From Asticcacaulis sp. (lineage in GTDB: Bacteria > Pseudomonadota > Alphaproteobacteria > Caulobacterales > Caulobacteraceae), in assembly GCF_020217185.1 (NCBI RefSeq), contig NZ_JAIWNX010000267.1:1-19122 (forward strand): 19,122 nucleotides of DNA, written 5' to 3'. This document shows positions 1 to 6,870 of this stretch, piece by piece. Made by a program: the position numbers and the translations under genes. The first letter of the stretch is position 1. The number at the start of each line of letters is the position of its first letter. Below the pieces are notes generated by a model that had not been told where the DNA came from, made no database searches, and saw only the letters and a program-made list of their open reading frames with translations.

Positions 1-564
1 GAACTCGACGCGCAGAGTCTGTTCGATCTTGTCGAGGATTTCGCGCTGCACCGGCTCCATGCGCAGCATCCGCTGCACGCATTCCAGCGCAAAGTCTTCG
101 GGCAGGGCCGACAGGACGCGCGCCGCGTGGTCGGACTTGATCTTCGACAGCACGACGGCGACCGTCTGCGGGTATTCGTTCTTCAGATAGTTGGCCAGCA
201 CCGCTTCGTTGACGTTGCCCAGCTTGTCCCACATGGTGCGACCGGCCGGACCGCGGATTTCCTCCATCAGGGCATCGACCTTGTCCGACGGCAGGAAGGA
301 TTGCAGCAGGCGCTGGGTCTGTTCGTAAGACCCCATGATGGTGCCGGAATTGGACAGACCCGAGACGAATTCGACCAGCAGTTCTTCGACCACGTTCGAG
401 GACACGGTGCCGAGCGACGACATGGCCTGAGAGATTTCCTTGATCTCTTCCTCGTCGAGCTGACGCCACAGCTCGGTATGCTCTTCGCCGAGCGCCAGCA
501 TGACCACGGCGGCTTTTTCCACGCCGTTCAGTCGTTTGGGGTCGTCTATGATGTTCTTCGCCAT
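1..564 (-). CDS. fliG: Flagellar motor switch protein FliG, C-terminus cut off by window edge
   Basis: FliG is a rotor/switch (C-ring) protein that binds the MS-ring protein FliF with its N-terminal domain and contacts the stator with its C-terminal domain. Only the first 188 residues are present, beginning [20 protein letters not shown]. They include family segments such as [15 protein letters not shown] (about 46-60), [15 protein letters not shown] (about 79-93) and [19 protein letters not shown] (about 128-146), which are the N-terminal and start of the middle domain. The torque-generating C-terminal domain would lie left of base 1. The ATG at 564 follows an AAGG ribosome site and lies 10 bases after the fliF stop, so the two genes are almost certainly co-transcribed and probably translationally linked. 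Family identity is clear; no defects are visible in the part that is present. Confidence 0.96.
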   Translation of the reverse strand, partial: MAKNIIDDPKRLNGVEKAAVVMLALGEEHTELWRQLDEEEIKEISQAMSSLGTVSSNVVEELLVEFVSGLSNSGTIMGSYEQTQRLLQSFLPSDKVDALMEEIRGPAGRTMWDKLGNVNEAVLANYLKNEYPQTVAVVLSKIKSDHAARVLSALPEDFALECVQRMLRMEPVQREILDKIEQTLRVEF

Positions 565-574
565 AGGTTACGCC

Positions 575-2260
575 TTAACTGTCGTGCAGCCACGACCGCA
601 GAATCGAGATCGATTCTTCCGGGTGGCGTTCCACGAATTCCGATACGCGCTTGACCGATGAGGCCTTCACCTGACCTTCGATCTTGGCAATATCTATGCG
701 GCTATCGACCGGCGAAAGCGCCAGTCCGGTGCCCGGCGCGCCCTGATAGTCCAGCGCCCCGGCGGGCACGGCGACCGGCACCCCATCGGCCCCCATCACC
801 ATCTGAACCGGGCCACCTGCACCGGCCAGAGCCGGCACACCGCCCGGCCCTGCCACCGCGCCGTTATTGACGAATTTCAGCAGCGGACGGGCGACGAAGA
901 ACAGCACCAGCAGCGCCACCACCAGCAGGATCAGCCACTGAATGGCCGTCACGATGTCGTCCTTGGTGAAATCAAACATGCCCGCCGAAGCCGCCGTGCC
1001 GCCCAGACCCGCCGCATCACGCGCAAAGCGGATATTGGTGACCTTAAGCTCATCCTTGCGGCCATTGGGGTTGGTCGCCGTCTGATCCGTATAGCCGATG
1101 GCGGCACGGACCAGCTCCTCGATCTGCTGCATGTCCTGCGCCGAGCGCGGAGCATAGGTCGGGGGCGACTTGCCATCGGCGGCCGGTGTCCAGGTGCCAT
1201 CGACCACCACCGCCACGGCCAGCTTCTTTATGGCGCCCGGCGCGATGACTTCGGTCGTTTTGGTGTTGGAGATTTCGTAGTTGGTCAGTTCGCCGGTCGT
1301 CTCACTCTGATTACCCGTCGCGCCTTGTCCGGGGGCCGCCGCGCCGCCGGGGATATTGGCCTGCGCCGTCACCGTGCCGTTATTGGCGTTGTCGGTAGAC
1401 GAATCGGTCGAAGTGTCCGTGCGGGTTGAGCGCACCACCTGACCGTCAGGGTCATACTGCGTTTGTTCGCGCGTCAGCGAGTTGAGGTCGAGGTCGGCCG
1501 TCACCGTCACGCGCGCCGCGCCGGGGCCGACCACGCCTTCGACAATATCCTTCACCCGCTTGCGCAGGGTTTCCTCGATCTCGGTCTTGCGCTCGGCCCC
1601 TCCGGCCCCCAGCAGGTTGTCATCTTCGCCACCGGCCGCCAGCAGACGGTTCTTGTCATCGACCAGCGTCACCGCATTGGCCTTGAGGTTCGGCACCGCA
1701 CCCGCGACCAGATTGCGGATGGCGCGTACCTGTTCGCCGCTCAGTTCCGTATTGCTCAGCCCCACCACGACCGAAGCCGTGGGGGCTGCCGCCTCTTCCT
1801 GAAACAGTTCACGCTTGGGCATGACGAGGTGCACGCGCGCCGAATTGATGCCTTTCAACGAGGCGATGGTGCGCGCCAGTTCGCCTTCGAGGGCGCGCTG
1901 GTTGTTGAGGTTCTGCACAAATTCGGTCTGGCCCAGCGCCGGGGCCTTGTCGAACAGCTCATATCCCACGGAACCGGCTGTCGGCAGCCCCTTGGAGGCC
2001 AACATCAGGCGGGTTTCCCCCACCGTGTCGCGGTCCACCATCAGGGTCGAACCGTCGCCCTTGGCCTGATACTTGATCCCCGCCTGATCGAGCGCGGCGG
2101 TGATTTCAGAGGCTTCTTTCAGATCCAGATTGGAATAGAGCAGCGCCTGCGGCTTGCCCGTCATGTTCAGCGCAATCGCCGCCAGCACGGCAGCCACACC
2201 GATAGACACGCCGATAATGACGGCCAGACGGCTAAGCCCAAACTGTTTGAGGAAATCCAC
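575..2260 (-). CDS. fliF: Flagellar MS-ring protein FliF
   Basis: FliF forms the inner-membrane MS ring on which the flagellar export gate, rod and switch are built. The 561-residue product has a first membrane segment at about 12-32 (LAVIIGVSIGVAAVLAAIAL), a periplasmic ring-building region with the family stretch ARVHLVMPKRELFQEE (about 141-156), a low-complexity Thr/Ser/Asn linker at about 280-320, and a second membrane segment at about 437-460. The cytoplasmic tail (about 531-561, ending RSWLHDS) is the usual FliG-binding region. The start is GTG: no in-frame ATG gives the conserved LKQFG beginning, and the only nearby upstream ATG is out of frame. It heads the fliF-fliG operon on the minus strand, with a CtrA-like box about 75-90 bases upstream, matching early (class II) flagellar genes of Caulobacter. 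Confidence 0.96.
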   Translation of the reverse strand: MDFLKQFGLSRLAVIIGVSIGVAAVLAAIALNMTGKPQALLYSNLDLKEASEITAALDQAGIKYQAKGDGSTLMVDRDTVGETRLMLASKGLPTAGSVGYELFDKAPALGQTEFVQNLNNQRALEGELARTIASLKGINSARVHLVMPKRELFQEEAAAPTASVVVGLSNTELSGEQVRAIRNLVAGAVPNLKANAVTLVDDKNRLLAAGGEDDNLLGAGGAERKTEIEETLRKRVKDIVEGVVGPGAARVTVTADLDLNSLTREQTQYDPDGQVVRSTRTDTSTDSSTDNANNGTVTAQANIPGGAAAPGQGATGNQSETTGELTNYEISNTKTTEVIAPGAIKKLAVAVVVDGTWTPAADGKSPPTYAPRSAQDMQQIEELVRAAIGYTDQTATNPNGRKDELKVTNIRFARDAAGLGGTAASAGMFDFTKDDIVTAIQWLILLVVALLVLFFVARPLLKFVNNGAVAGPGGVPALAGAGGPVQMVMGADGVPVAVPAGALDYQGAPGTGLALSPVDSRIDIAKIEGQVKASSVKRVSEFVERHPEESISILRSWLHDS

Positions 2261-2335
2261 GACCCCGATACCCTGCCATCAGACACAACTACGGACCCGT
2301 TTGCGGGTCACTAGGCAGTAATTTCCCAGTGAAGC

Positions 2336-2351
2336 GTAAACGAGCCGTTAA
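2336..2351 (-). promoter_or_regulatory. CtrA-type binding box upstream of fliF
   Basis: Read on the minus strand this is TTAACGGCTCGTTTAC, which fits TTAA-N7-TTAAC with one mismatch in the second half-site. It lies 76-91 bases before the fliF GTG, a sensible position for a class II flagellar promoter activated by the cell-cycle regulator CtrA. The known CtrA consensus and the identity of fliF support the call; actual binding is inferred. No confident -10 element was assigned. Confidence 0.55.
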
Positions 2352-2384
2352 GGGATCGGGTAAACGGGTAAATTCTTAATTTGC

Positions 2385-2403
2385 GCTTCGCCACAGGCGA
2401 AGC
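2385..2403. repeat. Small inverted repeat, 8-bp arms
   Basis: GCTTCGCC and GGCGAAGC form a perfect stem around a three-base ACA loop, in the fliF-sciP gap. It is not followed by a clear T-run on either strand. It may be part of the group of palindromes between sciP and the fliF promoter. Function is unknown. Confidence 0.5.
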
Positions 2404-2419
2404 TCTTAGCCAAGATGCC

Positions 2420-2495
2420 AAATCCAGGCGAAGGGCCGCATTAAAAAGACTCAGAGCGTTTTCCGTATATCGGAAAACGCTCAGGGCCTGGATTT
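2420..2495. repeat. Nested palindromic element downstream of sciP
   Basis: Outer arms AAATCCAGGC (2420-2429) and GCCTGGATTT (2486-2495) are exact reverse complements. They enclose a perfect 12-bp hairpin, GAGCGTTTTCCG / CGGAAAACGCTC with a TATAT loop (2454-2482). Two concentric exact palindromes in 76 bases look like a dispersed palindromic repeat rather than chance. The GAGCG...CGCTC ends recur in the palindrome at 10209-10245. Confidence 0.65.
2443..2482 (-). terminator. Possible intrinsic terminator after sciP
   Basis: On the minus strand a perfect 12-bp stem with a five-base loop (2482 down to 2454) is followed after six bases by five T residues (2447-2443). It lies 57 bases past the sciP stop and before the fliF promoter region, so it could separate the two transcripts. 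The stem is not GC-rich and the T-run is offset, so efficiency is uncertain. It may primarily be a repeat element that also terminates. Confidence 0.45.
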
Positions 2496-2507
2496 GACGA
2501 TTCCATA

Positions 2508-2535
2508 CATTGCGTTTCGGTTACGAAACGCAATG
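2508..2535. repeat. Perfect 12-bp palindrome just after the sciP stop
   Basis: CATTGCGTTTCG and CGAAACGCAATG flank a GTTA loop. The right arm ends three bases before the sciP stop codon. There is no T-run after it on the minus strand, so it is more likely an mRNA 3'-end stabiliser or dispersed palindrome than a stand-alone terminator. It shares the GCGTTT core with the hairpin at 2454-2482. Confidence 0.65.
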
Positions 2536-2538
2536 AGG

Positions 2539-2820
2539 TTAACGGTACTGCTGGATGCGCGTGGTGCGCAAACCCGCCATACCGTGGCTGTCGATCGCCT
2601 TCTGCCAGCCGAGGAATTCCTCGGAGGTAATGCCATAGCGTTCGCAGGCCTCTTCGAAGGTCAGCAAGCCCCCGCGCACAGCGGCCACGACTTCGGCCTT
2701 GCGCCGAATGACCCAACGCTCCGTTCCCGGCGGCGGCAGGTCGTTCAGGGTTAATTTGGCACCGGTTGGTCCAATCACGTATTTTTCGCCTTTGCTATCG
2801 CGGCGTTGTTCTTGCAGCAT
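2539..2820 (-). CDS. sciP: Cell-cycle regulator SciP (CtrA inhibitor, DUF1153)
   Basis: SciP is a small helix-turn-helix protein that in Caulobacter accumulates in swarmer (G1) cells and prevents CtrA from activating transcription, including of flagellar genes. The 93-residue product shows the DUF1153 core: VIGPTGAKLTLNDLPPPGTE (about 15-34), then RWVIRRKAEVVAAVRGGLLT (35-54) and EEACERYGITSEEFLGWQ (about 56-73), the last two forming the helix-turn-helix, ending TTRIQQYR. Length and motif order fit the family. The ATG at 2820 is preceded by a weak GAAG/AAAGG signal, and an upstream ATG reading in the same direction stops after a few codons. It lies alone between flgE and fliF on the same strand, with 170 bases of AT-rich control DNA upstream and palindromes downstream. 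The placement beside hook and MS-ring genes matches what I recall for Caulobacter crescentus. Confidence 0.93.
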   Translation of the reverse strand: MLQEQRRDSKGEKYVIGPTGAKLTLNDLPPPGTERWVIRRKAEVVAAVRGGLLTFEEACERYGITSEEFLGWQKAIDSHGMAGLRTTRIQQYR

Positions 2821-2990
2821 GATTCTTCACGCCTTTCTTACCATCACCATGGATGGCAAGATAACGCATGGAATCTAATATCCGCTTAATTGCCTTAGTA
2901 AATATATTACTAATAACGGCAGATCAGGATATTAACACTCCATTCACCATGCTTTACCGCTCGTTATTACAAGTTAATCAAACTCAATAC
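2821..2990 (-). promoter_or_regulatory. AT-rich sciP control region with two GANTC sites
   Basis: This 170-base gap between flgE and sciP is much richer in A and T than its surroundings. It contains two GANTC words, the CcrM methylation target: GATTC at 2821-2825, directly abutting the sciP start codon, and GAATC at 2871-2875. A perfect 7-bp inverted repeat TTAGTAA-ATATA-TTACTAA lies at 2895-2913. A weak CtrA-like TTAA-N7-TTCAC lies at 2932-2947 in the opposite orientation. Many TA steps would suit a MucR/Ros-type regulator. No intrinsic terminator for flgE was seen here. The sites are seen; their use is inferred. Confidence 0.45.
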
Positions 2991-4409
2991 TTAGCGCTTG
3001 ATGTTTAGCAACTCTTGCATCATCTCATCGGCCGTGGTGATCGTTCTGGAATTTGCCGAATAAGCGCGTTGCGTGACGATCAGGTTGGTAAATTCTTCGG
3101 ACAGATCGACGTCTGAGGCCTCAAGCGTCCCCACCCCCAGCAGACCCGCCCCGGAAACGCCCGGCACCTTCAGCGTCAGGGGACCGGAGTCATTGGAGAC
3201 GGTGTAGGCATTACCCGACACCGGCGTCAGGCCGTCGGCATTGACGAAGGTCGCCAGAGCCAGTTGCGCGATGTCGCGCGTCGATCCGTTCTTGAAGATC
3301 GCCGTGACCAGCCCCTCTTTCGAGATCTGCACCTTGTCGAGACCAGAAAACGGCGTGCCATTGGCATCAACGCGATTGGTGCTGGCGGAGTTGAGCTGCG
3401 TCAGCCCGCCTTGCTCGCCATTGAATTCGACCTTCACCGTCTGAGCGGCGACGCCGATGGCGCTGTTCCAGTTGAAGCTGAGGTTCAGCGCGGTGGAACC
3501 CGTGGAGGCACCCGTCGAGTCCTGAATATCGCTCAGCTTGCCCGACGAATTATAGACCAGACGCCCGCGTGAGACGATCCCGTTGGTGGAGGCGGGGGTC
3601 GCCGGTGTCACGGTCGAGTCCTTCACATCCGGCGACCAGACTTCATAGGCCCAGGTATTGGCGGCGATGGGCGGCGTCGCGTCCGGGTTCGCAGCCAGCT
3701 TGATCATCGAAACGGTCAGCTTGCGCTCGCCGCCCTGACTGTCCGAGACCGGAATGGTGATTTCATAGTCCGGGCGCGTGGAGGTGGTCGTATCCGGGGC
3801 AGAGGCGTCGTAGGCCGCCATCGGCAGGGTGGTCGGGCTGGCCGCGTATTCATCGGCACGATCCGAAACCGCCTGATTGGCGTTCAGATTGCCGACAATT
3901 TCCGCAAACGTGGTCGGTTCGATCTGCGCCGCGATGTTTTCGACATTGATGGTGCGCAACTGGCTGAGGTCCGCCGCCGACAGGGTGGGGCTGCCGCCCG
4001 CCGCGATGGGCCATCCCTGAAGATAGAGGTTCGAGGCGTTGCGCAGATAGCCGTCTTCATCGGCAAAGAAGGAGCCGTCGCGGGTAAAGACGCGGGCGTC
4101 TTCGGCGCTCGGAACGGACGACTGTGTGGTGATGAAGAAGCCCTGACCGTCGATCCCGAGATCGAGCTGGCTCGACGCCTTTTGCAGGGTGCCGAGCGTC
4201 GAGATCATGTGACGGGTCGTTGAGGACACCCCGCCGGCATTATAGCCCGTGGGCGTGGAGGACGCCGTGACGATCGACTGAAAATCCGTGCGCACGCGCT
4301 TATAGGCGGTGGTGTTGGAGTTGGCGATATTGTTGGAAATCGCCGACAGGGCATTGGAATTGGAGGCCAGACCGGCAACGCCGGCCTGCATGGAGGCGCT
4401 CAGGCTCAT
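2991..4409 (-). CDS. flgE: Flagellar hook protein FlgE
   Basis: FlgE polymerises outside the cell into the curved hook, the universal joint between rod and filament. The 472-residue product starts with the axial-protein signature MSLSASMQAGVAGLASNSNA followed by AISNNIANSNTTAYKR. It ends with the matching coiled-coil terminus (LIVTQRAYSANSRTITTADE, then MMQELLNIKR). Between them are the FlgE-type segment RVFTRDGSFFADEDGYL (about 108-124) and variable hook-surface domains. There is no cleavable signal peptide, as expected for export by the flagellar type III apparatus. It is shorter than the roughly 590-residue Caulobacter crescentus hook protein I remember, so a surface domain may be smaller. 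It is the last gene of fliK-flgD-flgE, 45 bases after flgD. Confidence 0.95.
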   Translation of the reverse strand: MSLSASMQAGVAGLASNSNALSAISNNIANSNTTAYKRVRTDFQSIVTASSTPTGYNAGGVSSTTRHMISTLGTLQKASSQLDLGIDGQGFFITTQSSVPSAEDARVFTRDGSFFADEDGYLRNASNLYLQGWPIAAGGSPTLSAADLSQLRTINVENIAAQIEPTTFAEIVGNLNANQAVSDRADEYAASPTTLPMAAYDASAPDTTTSTRPDYEITIPVSDSQGGERKLTVSMIKLAANPDATPPIAANTWAYEVWSPDVKDSTVTPATPASTNGIVSRGRLVYNSSGKLSDIQDSTGASTGSTALNLSFNWNSAIGVAAQTVKVEFNGEQGGLTQLNSASTNRVDANGTPFSGLDKVQISKEGLVTAIFKNGSTRDIAQLALATFVNADGLTPVSGNAYTVSNDSGPLTLKVPGVSGAGLLGVGTLEASDVDLSEEFTNLIVTQRAYSANSRTITTADEMMQELLNIKR

Positions 4410-4454
4410 AGTTCAGTCTCCAGACAAAAACGCAGGGAAAGGGAGAGGACGGGA

Positions 4455-5132
4455 TCAGGCATCGGCGGTTTCACGCACGCCGGTGACGTAAGACATGGGG
4501 ATCAGCGAGTAGCCCATACGCAGGACGATCTCGCCATTGATCAGTTCGGTGGCATCGACACGCTGCTGAACGGAAACGGCATTGGAAATGGTCGTGCCAT
4601 TGGCCCCGGTGGCGGTGACCTTGAGCGTGTAATTGCCCTCCTTCACCGTGGCGCCGGTCGAATCCTTGCCGTCCCAGGTGAAGCTGTTGTCACCCTTGTT
4701 CAGCTGGTCAGAGGTGCCTTTCCAGACGGTCTTGCCGTCGGCATCGAGCACCTCGACATCCACCTGTGACGCCGAGTTGGCCAGTTCGTAATGCCAGGTG
4801 AGCGGCTTGTCCTTGAAGGTCTGGGTGTCGATATCGGCCACGGCGGTCTTGCCGATCATATTGACCGAATTGGCCACATTGCCCGCCCCGAGGCCCACCA
4901 GCGACTTCAGATACTCGTTGGCTTTCAGTTGCTGTTCGACGCTGGTGTACTGGACAAGCTGGTTCGTCCATTGTGTGGAATCCATCGGCGACAGCGGGTC
5001 CTGATTCTTTATCTGCGCCGTCAGCAGACCCAGAAAGGTCTCATAGGTGGTGGCCAGCCCACCGGTCGTTGAGGCGGTGGAGGATGTCCCGCTGGTATTC
5101 GTGCCGGACGTATTGGATACAGACGTGACCAT
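4455..5132 (-). CDS. flgD: Hook-capping (hook assembly scaffold) protein FlgD
   Basis: FlgD caps the growing hook and is needed for FlgE subunits to assemble. The 225-residue protein has a Ser/Thr-rich N-terminal tail (about 1-25) followed by the family signature FLGLLTAQIKNQDPLSPMDS (about 33-52) and TQWTNQLVQYTSVEQQL. The later region (about 105-180) contains VEVLDADGKTVWKG and FTWDGKDSTGATVKEGNYTL, the immunoglobulin-like domain typical of FlgD. Its ATG is preceded by AAGGAA that overlaps the fliK stop, only 9 bases away, and flgE follows after 45 bases, so it sits in the middle of a hook operon. Length and domain order are normal for the family. Confidence 0.95.
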   Translation of the reverse strand: MVTSVSNTSGTNTSGTSSTASTTGGLATTYETFLGLLTAQIKNQDPLSPMDSTQWTNQLVQYTSVEQQLKANEYLKSLVGLGAGNVANSVNMIGKTAVADIDTQTFKDKPLTWHYELANSASQVDVEVLDADGKTVWKGTSDQLNKGDNSFTWDGKDSTGATVKEGNYTLKVTATGANGTTISNAVSVQQRVDATELINGEIVLRMGYSLIPMSYVTGVRETADA

Positions 5133-5141
5133 GACAGTTCC

Positions 5142-6452
5142 TTACACGAGCAAACTGAGCGAAAGGGTACGCGCCGGGCCGTAACCATCGGCAGACAGGC
5201 GGGCATAAAAGGCGGGATCGGCAGACGCGGCCATAAGCTGCGCGTCGATGAGGGTATGGGCATCGGCGACCGTGGTATCGGCCTCCGGCACCGTTAATTC
5301 GTAGTCGGACGATTGCGAGGCCGTGTACTGACGACCGCGCCCCTGATCGCCGGAGGTAAAGCTCAGCGAGGCGTCATCCATCTGAAAGCCCGCCTGCTCC
5401 AGTTGGCGACGCAGATCGTCCTGACGGCCCTTGAACTCGCTCTCGGCCACCGGGCTGTCGAAACGCAGATGCGCCGTCAGCTTGCCGTCGTGGGCGATTT
5501 CCAGCTTCACCTCGACCTTACCCATGTCGGTGGGGCGCAGTTCCATATCGAAGCTGGTCGATTTGCTGCCCAGTCGCCGCGTGATCTGGGCGCTGAGGGC
5601 GGCGATGTTTTCGGCGGCGTGTGCCGACTGGCTATAGGTGCGGACGGTGTCCTGCGGCGTCGGCGCGGGCGGCGTGAAACGCACCCCACTGTCATTTTGC
5701 GGCAGGGTCTGGGCCTGAATTTGCGTGAGCGCCGGATTGGCGGCCTGTGAGGGCGGCTGGGCCTGTGCCGTCGTCGTCGGTGAGGCGCTGGTCTCTGAGG
5801 CGCCCTTCAGCGCACCGGACAGGGTTTGCAAAGTGTCGGACAAAGACCGGGCCTCGGCCTTCGTCGCCGACGTCACCGAGGTTTCAGCGGTTGTGTCCTT
5901 ATCGGACGTCGGCTTCAGCTCATCGGACGCTGTGTCTTCGGTCCCCTCATCCGTTGTCTGAGGTGTGGCCTCTCCGGTCAGGGTCGGCAGGGGCAGCGCC
6001 ACCGCGCCCTTGACGAGGGGGGAGGCTGACGCCGAGGCCGCAGCGGCGGGCGTTGGCGCGGCCTGAAGCGCTGGCGCGGCCTGCGTCCCTTCGCCCAATA
6101 CCTGAGGCACGGTGGTCGCAGCCAGCGCCTCGGCGACTACGGTTTGCGCAGAGGCGGGCTGGGCGGCCGTGACCACGGGCTGAGGCGCTTGCTGCCCCAG
6201 CAGCGCGGCCAGCAGGTCGGGGCTCAGCTCCCCCGTCCCTTTTGCCGGCTCCGGCGTATCGTCAGCGGTTTCCGAAGACACGGTTTGCGGCAGCGGCCCG
6301 GCTTCGTCGGGTTGCACCGCCGCCAAAGCCTGCGTGAACAGAGTCGCGAGCGTCGCCTCCGCCTCGGCAGAGGCCGCAGCCGTGCCACCCGTCGCCACCA
6401 TGGGGGCGCTCGGCAGAGGGGTCGCATTCGAAGGCAGCAGGTCTGCGGACAA
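5142..6452 (-). CDS. fliK: Flagellar hook-length control protein FliK
   Basis: FliK measures hook length and switches the export apparatus from hook to filament substrates. The first 290 or so residues are low-complexity (Ala/Pro/Thr/Gln/Ser-rich), as is usual for the ruler part. The conserved C-terminal domain (about 295-370) contains MELRPTDMGKVEVKLEIAHD, LTAHLRFDSPVAESEF and LRRQLEQAGFQMDDASLSF, which identify the family. A further 60 residues follow. The TTG start at 6452 gives a poor ribosome site; an internal ATG at residue 18 (6401) is an alternative, and the frame is open upstream to about 6537 without an ATG. It is the first gene of fliK-flgD-flgE behind a sigma-54 promoter. Confidence 0.9.
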   Translation of the reverse strand: MSADLLPSNATPLPSAPMVATGGTAAASAEAEATLATLFTQALAAVQPDEAGPLPQTVSSETADDTPEPAKGTGELSPDLLAALLGQQAPQPVVTAAQPASAQTVVAEALAATTVPQVLGEGTQAAPALQAAPTPAAAASASASPLVKGAVALPLPTLTGEATPQTTDEGTEDTASDELKPTSDKDTTAETSVTSATKAEARSLSDTLQTLSGALKGASETSASPTTTAQAQPPSQAANPALTQIQAQTLPQNDSGVRFTPPAPTPQDTVRTYSQSAHAAENIAALSAQITRRLGSKSTSFDMELRPTDMGKVEVKLEIAHDGKLTAHLRFDSPVAESEFKGRQDDLRRQLEQAGFQMDDASLSFTSGDQGRGRQYTASQSSDYELTVPEADTTVADAHTLIDAQLMAASADPAFYARLSADGYGPARTLSLSLLV

Positions 6453-6547
6453 AAGGAAAATCTTCGCTGAGGGCCGTCGCCTCCGTTCAGGGGCTGCGGC
6501 TGAGATCAGGCGAACGCCTTTTGCGTCCGGACATCGTCATCCGTTGA

Positions 6548-6565
6548 TCGCAAAGGTCATGCCAA
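6548..6565 (-). promoter_or_regulatory. Sigma-54 (-24/-12) promoter of fliK-flgD-flgE
   Basis: The minus strand reads TTGGCATGACCTTTGCGA, matching TGGCAC-N5-TTGCW with exactly ten bases between the invariant GG (-24) and GC (-12). The predicted start is near 6538, giving an untranslated leader of about 85 bases before the fliK TTG. Sigma-54 control of hook genes is established in Caulobacter, so both sequence and context support it. An AT-rich segment and two ftr-like palindromes lie just upstream. Confidence 0.85.
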
Positions 6566-6600
6566 ATTATAAATAATTGTTTTTATTGATTTTAATAAAT
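6566..6600 (-). promoter_or_regulatory. AT-rich, IHF-like bending segment
   Basis: These 35 bases are almost purely A/T between the sigma-54 promoter and the ftr-like palindromes. The minus strand carries AATCAA (6591-6586), the conserved half of an IHF site, next to an A-tract. The TTR half of the IHF consensus is not well matched. Its position between enhancer and promoter is where IHF bends DNA in sigma-54 systems, so a role in looping is plausible but inferred. Confidence 0.4.
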
Positions 6601-6604
6601 AGCG

Positions 6605-6623
6605 CCCGGCGTATTTTGCCGGG
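6605..6623. promoter_or_regulatory. ftr-like palindrome 1, candidate FlbD enhancer site
   Basis: CCCGGCGTATTTTGCCGGG has perfect 6-bp arms around seven bases. Its centre lies about 76 bases upstream of the predicted sigma-54 start. In Caulobacter the response regulator FlbD activates sigma-54 hook promoters from GC-rich palindromic ftr elements at about this distance. The match to ftr is by general form and position; I am not quoting the exact consensus. Confidence 0.55.
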
Positions 6624-6638
6624 ACGATGCCCCCGCAG

Positions 6639-6657
6639 CCGGAACAAACTTGCCGGG
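6639..6657. promoter_or_regulatory. ftr-like element 2, candidate FlbD enhancer site
   Basis: CCGGAACAAACTTGCCGGG shares the TTGCCGGG half with the palindrome at 6605-6623, 34 bases away (about three helical turns). The left arm is shorter (CCGG). Its centre is about 110 bases upstream of the predicted fliK start. Paired sites on one face of the helix suit cooperative binding of an enhancer protein such as FlbD. Binding is inferred. Confidence 0.45.
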
Positions 6658-6808
6658 GGACGCGCACTCTCTGCCGCCTGCCAGAACCGCCAGATCAGAG
6701 TGGCATCCTATTTGAAACCTTACTTTTAGTTTACGCATTGCGCCGCGCGCGGAAAAAAGCAAGTCAATGAAAAGTATGAATAAATTTTTCACCCTGGTCC
6801 GAAAAGGA

Positions 6809-6823
6809 CGGCAAATTCTGCCG
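6809..6823. promoter_or_regulatory. ftr-like palindrome 3, near flgK
   Basis: CGGCA-AATTC-TGCCG is a perfect 5-bp palindrome resembling the core of the two ftr-like sites on the fliK side, centred 55 bases before the flgK ATG. A second palindrome, GGCAAG-G-CTTGCC, lies at 6831-6843. I could not find a sigma-54 promoter with correct spacing for flgK, so how this gene is started is open. Confidence 0.35.
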
Positions 6824-6870
6824 CTCGTCGGGCAAGGCTTGCCTAAACCGCCTCAGCGGGAGGCCTGATC

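Noticed and set aside
1463..2314. Plus-strand frame of 283 codons opposite fliF
   Set aside because: Antisense shadow of fliF with His/Arg/Gln-rich composition and no family motif.
6829..6842. Sigma-54-like GG...TTGC element before flgK
   Set aside because: Only nine bases separate GG and GC, and the -24 hexamer does not match; sigma-54 promoters tolerate spacing changes poorly.
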